From Klebsiella pneumoniae (GTDB lineage: Bacteria; Myxococcota_A; UBA9042), in assembly GCA_945889325.1 (NCBI GenBank), contig CAMDBH010000002.1:1-39241 (forward strand): 39,241 bases of DNA, given 5' to 3'. Position 1 is the stretch's first letter; each line of letters starts with the position of its first letter. Of this stretch, positions 34,608 to 39,241 are shown piece by piece. The notes under the pieces were generated by a model. The model ran no database searches, was not told the DNA's origin, and was given only the letters and a program-made list of their open reading frames with translations. The position numbers were made by a program, and so were the translations under genes.

Positions 34608-35270
34608 TTACGCTTCCGCCGTCATCCGCGCGACTTCGGCGACAAAATCGTCGGCCTTCTTTTCCATCCCTTCGCCGAGTTCAAAGCGCACAAAGCGCCG
34701 AACCACGATATTTTCGCCGGTTTTGCCGACGCGTTCGGCCAACCATTTGCCGACAGCCAAGCCCTTCTCGTCTTTGACAAACGCTTGATCGAGCAAGCAA
34801 ATGTCGCCATACCACGCGGTCATTTTGCCTTCGGCAATGCGCGGCACCAGGTTTTCCGGCTTGCCCATTTCGCGCACTTGCGCTTCATAAATCTGGCGCT
34901 GGTGGTCCAGCACGTCAGCGGGAATCTCTTCCTTTTTGACGTACTTCGGCGACATCGCCGCGATCTGCAGGCACAGGCTGCGCACGATTTCATCAAATTC
35001 CGCGGTCTTGGCCACAAAATCGGATTCGCAGTTGACCTCAATCAGCACGCCAGTTTTGCCGTCGTGATGCACATAGGAACCCACGCGCCCTTCAACGGCC
35101 GTGCGCCCCGACTTTTTCTGCGCTGACGCCAAGGACTTCTTTTGCAAGAATTCTAGGGCTTTGGCTTCATCGCCGTCGCTTTCCGTCAAAGCCTTCTTGC
35201 AGTCGCCCATCGGGGCGCCGGTGATCTCACGCAAGCCCTTGATCATTTGGGCTGTAATAACAGTACTCAT
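34608..35270 (-). CDS. tsf: Translation elongation factor Ts
   Basis: Guanine-nucleotide exchange factor for EF-Tu. 220 residues, the short form lacking part of the C-terminal module found in E. coli (about 280), as in several deltaproteobacteria. N-terminal UBA-like region MIKGLREITGAPMGDCKKAL; Tu-contact segment HHDGKTGVLIEVNCESDFVA. GAGGC lies upstream of the ATG. Between rpsB and tsf (35271-35363) a small CACCGT/ACGGTG hairpin (35317-35332) may modulate the downstream/upstream gene ratio. Confidence 0.97.
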   Translation of the reverse strand: MSTVITAQMIKGLREITGAPMGDCKKALTESDGDEAKALEFLQKKSLASAQKKSGRTAVEGRVGSYVHHDGKTGVLIEVNCESDFVAKTAEFDEIVRSLCLQIAAMSPKYVKKEEIPADVLDHQRQIYEAQVREMGKPENLVPRIAEGKMTAWYGDICLLDQAFVKDEKGLAVGKWLAERVGKTGENIVVRRFVRFELGEGMEKKADDFVAEVARMTAEA

Positions 35271-35363
35271 GGTTTTTGCCTCATTTTCAATATTTTTGCG
35301 TCATTCTCAACAGGCACACCGTGAAGACGGTGCAAAAGTTAACACTGCGTTTGGAACTGGAAT

Positions 35364-36221
35364 TTACGCTTCTTCGTCGTCGCCGCCGACGTCATCGTCC
35401 GCTGCGTCATCGCCGAGGTCCGCTTCAACGACAACATCGGTGTGCCGTGGTTTGCGAATGACTTCAACGCTTTCAACGTTTGGCGCCGCGCCGGTGCTGC
35501 CCGTAGACTCAAACGCGCCATCGCCGCCAAAATTGCTGCGCGAAAGCGCCGCCCCGGTGATGCAAGCATCGGCCGCTGTCGAAACAAACAGCCGAATCGA
35601 ACGCATGGCATCGTCGTTGGCCGGAATGATGTAATCGACCAAATCCGGATCGGCATTGGTGTCGCACAGGCCAACCACTGGAATCCCAAGGCGACGCGCT
35701 TCGGCAATCGCGATGTGCTCCTCAGTCGGATCGACCACGAACAACGCACCCGGCATGGCCGGCATCGTGCGCAAGCCGCCGAGATTGCGCAGCAACTTCG
35801 CGTGATCCTTGGACAGCTTGCTCAGTTCTTTCTTCGGCAGGCGATGGGCCATTTCGGGCGACATCATGCGTTCGATTTCACTGAGCTTTTCAATCGACGT
35901 CTTGACCGTGCGGAAATTGGTCAGCGTGCCGCCGAGCCAACGGTGCGCGACCACGGGCATTTTGGCGCGACCGGCTTCTTCGCGAACGATATCGCGGGCC
36001 TGACGCTTGGTCGCTACAAACAGCACCTGCTTACCGGCTTGCGTGGTGCGCGACAGGAAATTGACCGCATCGCGCAGCAATTTGGCGGTCTTGCCCAGAT
36101 TGATGATGTAAATGCCGTTGCGCGCGCCGTAGATGTACGGCTTCATTTTCGGGTTCCAGCGCCGCGTCTGGTGACCGTAATGGGCGCCAGCTTCTAACAT
36201 TTCTTTGATCGTTGTGCTCAT
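35364..36221 (-). CDS. rpsB: 30S ribosomal protein S2
   Basis: 285 residues from the ATG at 36221 (ACGGAG upstream); an in-frame extension to 36311 has no family support. The signature HYGHQTRRWNPKMKPYIYG, IYIINLGKTAKLL, HRWLGGTLTNFRTVKTSI and VPVVGLCDTNADPDLVDYIIPANDDAMRSI are intact. A 60-residue tail beyond the usual core is Gly/Ala then strongly acidic (DLGDDAADDDVGGDDEEA). Acidic S2 tails occur in some deltaproteobacteria and other groups. Confidence 0.97.
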   Translation of the reverse strand: MSTTIKEMLEAGAHYGHQTRRWNPKMKPYIYGARNGIYIINLGKTAKLLRDAVNFLSRTTQAGKQVLFVATKRQARDIVREEAGRAKMPVVAHRWLGGTLTNFRTVKTSIEKLSEIERMMSPEMAHRLPKKELSKLSKDHAKLLRNLGGLRTMPAMPGALFVVDPTEEHIAIAEARRLGIPVVGLCDTNADPDLVDYIIPANDDAMRSIRLFVSTAADACITGAALSRSNFGGDGAFESTGSTGAAPNVESVEVIRKPRHTDVVVEADLGDDAADDDVGGDDEEA

Positions 36222-37450
36222 TGGGTAAACTCCGTTCAACCTCCGCCCCGCAGTGCATTCAATGGCGATTCGACTTGGATCGCTATTAAACACGGAGGGT
36301 TGCACTGGCATGCCGCTTTTTTTGCGGGAACCAGCTTTGGGGCGTGCGTTAAATTTGAAAGCGTTTTGCTTTCGCTAAGATGTCGATCAATTGGGCCACA
36401 GCGGCTCAAAGGATGCGACTTCGCAAGGGGCAGTAGTGTAAGTGCGTAGATTTTTTTTGCAAGTGTTGCCGACGCCTACCCGGCGGGTTTTGACCGAAGC
36501 GGTCCTGCTTTTGCCTCCAGCAGGGCTTGGCCTCCCGGCGGGTGTTCGCTTGCAGCTACATGGCTTTGCCCTGCGGGCGGGTTTTGCGCTGCGCGCGGCT
36601 GCCAATTGCACAGGATTGTTTTGCGCCTACCGGCGCGCGGTAGTGAATACACCTTTATCTACAACCGGGTTCGCCTGGCGGCGACCAAAGGGGCCCGAGG
36701 CGCGGCCCCTTTGGAATCCCACGCCTTTTGTTTCTATTCGGGAATTTGGTGCCCGCGTGCGGCTCCTTAACCGCTGCGACCGCTTGCGCGGTCGGGTTCT
36801 GACAGTCGGCGCAAAGCGGGCGGCGGGGGTCTAGGGCTATCTGCGATGAAAAGGCAGGGATTTTGGCTTACAAGACGTATAGCGCGGTGGACCGATTGCG
36901 CTGTCGCGCAATCGTCATTCCGCGGCGAAGGCGAAGATTTTTCGACTTTGTCCTCCGGGATAGTGAAACGCGCAACTGCGTCTCGGTCACAAGCAATTCG
37001 CTGCGCGAATTGTTGGAAGTGGGACGCTGCGCGAGGGGATGAGGCCAAGGCGGAGTTCCGCTGCGCGGTCGCTACGGAGGGCGCACCGCTGCGCGGGCGG
37101 AAGGCAGGGATTTGACGTTTTGACGCCAAATGGTGTGTGTAATCGGATGGTTGCCTCTGTGTGGCGGCGACCGCGCGCCCACAAGCGCCGATGTGATCAC
37201 GCGCGATCGTTGCGAAACGGCGAAAATCGAAAATCGAAAGTCGATATCGACCCATCCCATTGTATCACAAAGAAATATTTGCGCAAGTGCCCGCGCAAAT
37301 CGGGTGGCTGGACGTGGAAATATTTTTTCATGGGTGTTGCAGATTGATTTTCTTGCTTGCCAGTTGGCGGAGACGCGCGTACGGTCGATCTTGCTGCCTG
37401 GCTGCTCAGTAAATGGGCGTGATTGAGAGTGATCTAAGGGGTGTGTAGCG
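36222..37450. other. Gene-poor, palindrome-rich region
   Basis: About 1.2 kb with no convincing gene. It holds the rpsB leader with CCGCTTTTTTTGCGG (about 36315-36329) and GAAAGCGTTTTGCTTTC (about 36358-36374). GC-rich mosaic-repeat modules lie at 36480-36840 (for example GCCCTGCGGGCGGG, GCGCTGCGCGCGGC). A hairpin ATTTGCGC/GCGCAAAT (37277-37284 / 37293-37300) sits before the terminal gene, flanked by repeated GAAATATTT. Long open frames on both strands here have skewed Arg/Pro/Ala composition and overlap each other, as expected for repeat DNA. Confidence 0.6.
36685..36714. repeat. Hairpin related to the structured repeat family
   Basis: Perfect 11-bp stem CCAAAGGGGCC (36685-36695) and GGCCCCTTTGG (36704-36714) around an 8-base loop, followed by AATCCC. 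The CCCCTTTGG(A)ATCC edge matches the 3' arm of copy A (102-114). The conserved long loop is absent, so this is a stripped or divergent member at most. Confidence 0.5.
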
Positions 37451-39241
37451 ATGGCCATCAAATTTCCAACAAAAGGGCCAAGATTTGCCACAGGTCAACG
37501 CTTGTTTGCGCTCGTCAACAGCGCGTTGACGTTTGATGCTGCTGATTATATTCCAAATTTGAATAACGCTTCCGGAGCGAATTATACCGGTTGCAGCGTG
37601 AACTGGGATTTTGGCGATGGTAGCGTAAATCTGACCGCGACAATCGCCTCGGTTGCGACGCACAAGTACCAAGAACCAGGCAGTTACATCGTTACTTGCC
37701 AATTGATCTCCGGCGGCACTGATACCGCGGCGATCGATGTGCCGCAGTTGGTGATGTCCGGCCAGCGCGACATTGAAATCTCAATTAATCTCACCGATAT
37801 AACGACGACCGCTTTTGCGCCCTTTATCGCCGCGATCCACGACACTTTTCGCGACGAAATGAGCGGGCAACTGCGCCACGCTCTGCTGATTTTGCCAAAG
37901 ATGAGTGCCGTTGACACGGGTGGCACGCCCGCGTCCTCCTGGGGCGCGGCAGATGTGGTACTTAATCCTGTACTCTCTGACGCGATTTTGGCACAAGCCG
38001 TCGACGACGCAGCGTCACGATTTCAGGCGTCGTACGCAAGTGGCTTTGGACGCATGGCATTTCCGACCGACAACCTAGAGCAAGCCGTCTGGGCGGAATT
38101 TGGCCTAGATGCGCTCGCCGTCGGCACAAGTGACGAAGTCGCGTCCAACATGGCGGCCGTCGAAAACGCGTGGCGGGAAATCGCCCGCGGCCCAGGCGAC
38201 GGCCACCGCGGTGTAGCGCTCGCGGCGGCGGTTGCGGCTGCGACGACCGCCGTGCAGGCAACGACGGGGCCAGGCGCCTATGGCCGCCTCTACCAGTTGC
38301 CTTGGGCCACGATATCCGGCACTTCACTGACAAGTGGTAGCAGTTCGGTGCGGGCCGCCGACGTGATGCGTTGGCTGGAATATCAGAACCGCGAAATCGA
38401 TGACCGCATGGTGTTGAGCACGACCCTAAAAACCGCGCAATTGCGCAGGCTTGACCGTGATTATGTCGCGGAAGTGCCTGATTTTGATGCGGATACGGCA
38501 TGGGCTTGGGAAATCGCGCAGGCTGCGCAGGAAGCCGTCTATAGCTTTTACACGGCGATCGATGCGCTTAACGCACAAGCTGGTGCGAACATGCAAAATG
38601 CGGCGATTCTGGTGCTCGGCGACCCCAAAACGCGCAACGCAACGATCCAAATCGTTGATAGTACAACAAAATTGTGGGCGATGTGGCAGGTCGGTTTGGT
38701 AAACGCCGCGGACGGCTGTCCGACATTGGCCCAAATGGCTGGCAGGCCGGGCCAAGTCGGCGGCAACTATGTCGGCGTACGCGGCGTTGCGGTAACCAGC
38801 TACGCGGGTTCAGCAAGCGTGCCAGCGACGTGGGATTTGCGTCGCCTCGAATCAATGTTTTCGCCGGATTTGCGTGCAGCGACACCGGTTATGGGGGTGC
38901 CACCGGCGCCGTCGCCAATGTCGTCGCGCAAGCTTCCGGTGTTCTGGCGACCGTCACCACGGCCTACACGCAGGAGGGCACGGTTCGTCGCTACGCGACG
39001 CCGGTTGCTGCCTCGATTTATGTCGCCGACGTCGTGCGCCGCGCGATTCCGATCACGTCGTTTGACAACAAACGCGGCGGCTTGCGGCCGCATGCTGCGT
39101 TGGCGGTGGCTTTGGGGAAGGGGTTTGGGGTCCAGCAGACCGGAAATGTTCACGAAAGTCGCTGCAATTGTGCCAGTTGTAGCGGTTCGGCGCCGAAGTA
39201 CGCTGGAAACGTGGCGCGCGATGCGCGACAACAACTTGAAC
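37451..39241 (+). CDS. Unrecognised large PKD-domain protein, frameshifted and cut by window end
   Basis: Start at 37451 with AAGGGG nine bases upstream. The frame is open to about 38897, roughly 480 residues. No signal peptide. A PKD-type beta-sandwich lies near residues 12-95 (NWDFGDG at 51-57, THKYQEPGSYIVTCQL). After it come mixed alpha/beta and Ala-rich helical stretches (AVAAATTAVQATTGPG, WEIAQAAQEAVYSFYTAIDAL). Near 38790-38897 the sense passes to the -1 frame. From there to the window end it reads AVANVVAQASGVLATVTTAY ... SIYVADVVRRAIPITSFDN ... ESRCNCASCSGSAPKYAGN without a stop. In frame 0 the same stretch is Arg-rich. One missing base in the G5 run at 38893-38897 would explain it. 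I recognise no family beyond PKD. Confidence 0.6.
   Translation, partial: MAIKFPTKGPRFATGQRLFALVNSALTFDAADYIPNLNNASGANYTGCSVNWDFGDGSVNLTATIASVATHKYQEPGSYIVTCQLISGGTDTAAIDVPQLVMSGQRDIEISINLTDITTTAFAPFIAAIHDTFRDEMSGQLRHALLILPKMSAVDTGGTPASSWGAADVVLNPVLSDAILAQAVDDAASRFQASYASGFGRMAFPTDNLEQAVWAEFGLDALAVGTSDEVASNMAAVENAWREIARGPGDGHRGVALAAAVAAATTAVQATTGPGAYGRLYQLPWATISGTSLTSGSSSVRAADVMRWLEYQNREIDDRMVLSTTLKTAQLRRLDRDYVAEVPDFDADTAWAWEIAQAAQEAVYSFYTAIDALNAQAGANMQNAAILVLGDPKTRNATIQIVDSTTKLWAMWQVGLVNAADGCPTLAQMAGRPGQVGGNYVGVRGVAVTSYAGSASVPATWDLRRLESMFSPDLRAATPVMGVPPAPSPMSSRKLPVFWRPSPRPTRRRARFVATRRRLLPRFMSPTSCAARFRSRRLTTNAAACGRMLRWRWLWGRGLGSSRPEMFTKVAAIVPVVAVRRRSTLETWRAMRDNNLN

Noticed and set aside
35271..35363. 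Hairpin between rpsB and tsf as terminator
   Set aside because: The CACCGT/ACGGTG stem is only six base pairs and is not followed by a T-tract on the transcribed strand.
36442..37255. Open frames of ~130 and ~160 codons on opposite strands
   Set aside because: They overlap each other, lie on mosaic repeat DNA, are Arg/Pro/Ala-rich and show no ribosome binding site or motif.

Overview
The window looks like a chromosomal segment of a moderately GC-rich, diderm deltaproteobacterial-type bacterium, most likely Myxococcota or the Bradymonadales. The clues are the many large lipoproteins and exported proteins with acidic 'PDVxD' spacers, MopE-type Cys/Asp repeats and thrombospondin type-3 repeats, together with LolA, a short EF-Ts and the rpsB-tsf-pyrH-frr order. 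The phylum is inferred from protein style; no rRNA or tRNA gene was seen.

Layout: 1-290 is a mosaic intergenic repeat. 352-6261 (-) encodes a ~2000-residue lipoprotein with about 25 'CDGxDNDCDGxxDE' repeats. 6422-7831 (-) is a two-part methyltransferase, followed by a divergent small Tat-signal protein with a very strong terminator. 14960-8589 (-) is a likely transcription series: phasin-like protein, beta-barrel-like protein, alpha/beta-hydrolase lipoprotein and mreB. Diverging from it is a propionyl-CoA-type carboxylase beta subunit; the shared promoter region holds a perfect 24-bp inverted repeat. Then come a TSP3-repeat outer-membrane-type protein and lolA (-), and ftsK, a Cys-rich lipoprotein and an RNase E/G gene (+).

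25640-27620 is the accessory part: a second copy of the mosaic repeat in inverted orientation, a frameshifted AbiEii-like nucleotidyltransferase relic and an MNT/HEPN toxin-antitoxin-type pair. 32396-27734 (-) is a tightly overlapping run of pdxA, an ExbD-like lipoprotein and two oligopeptide-type ABC ATPases. A small HExxH metallopeptidase diverges from it. 36221-33222 (-) is the canonical rpsB-tsf-pyrH-frr cluster. After ~1.2 kb of gene-poor, palindrome-rich DNA, the window ends inside an unrecognised large PKD-domain protein (37451 onward, +) whose reading frame is broken by one base near its visible end.

The most unusual items are: (i) the structured repeat family, whose two copies differ by paired changes that keep the hairpin; (ii) the 24-bp palindrome embedded in the phasin/carboxylase divergent promoter; and (iii) the unrecognised PKD protein with a CxCxxC cluster in its shifted frame. 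Both frameshifts in the window can be explained by one missing base in a 5-base homopolymer, so read-level errors must be excluded first.
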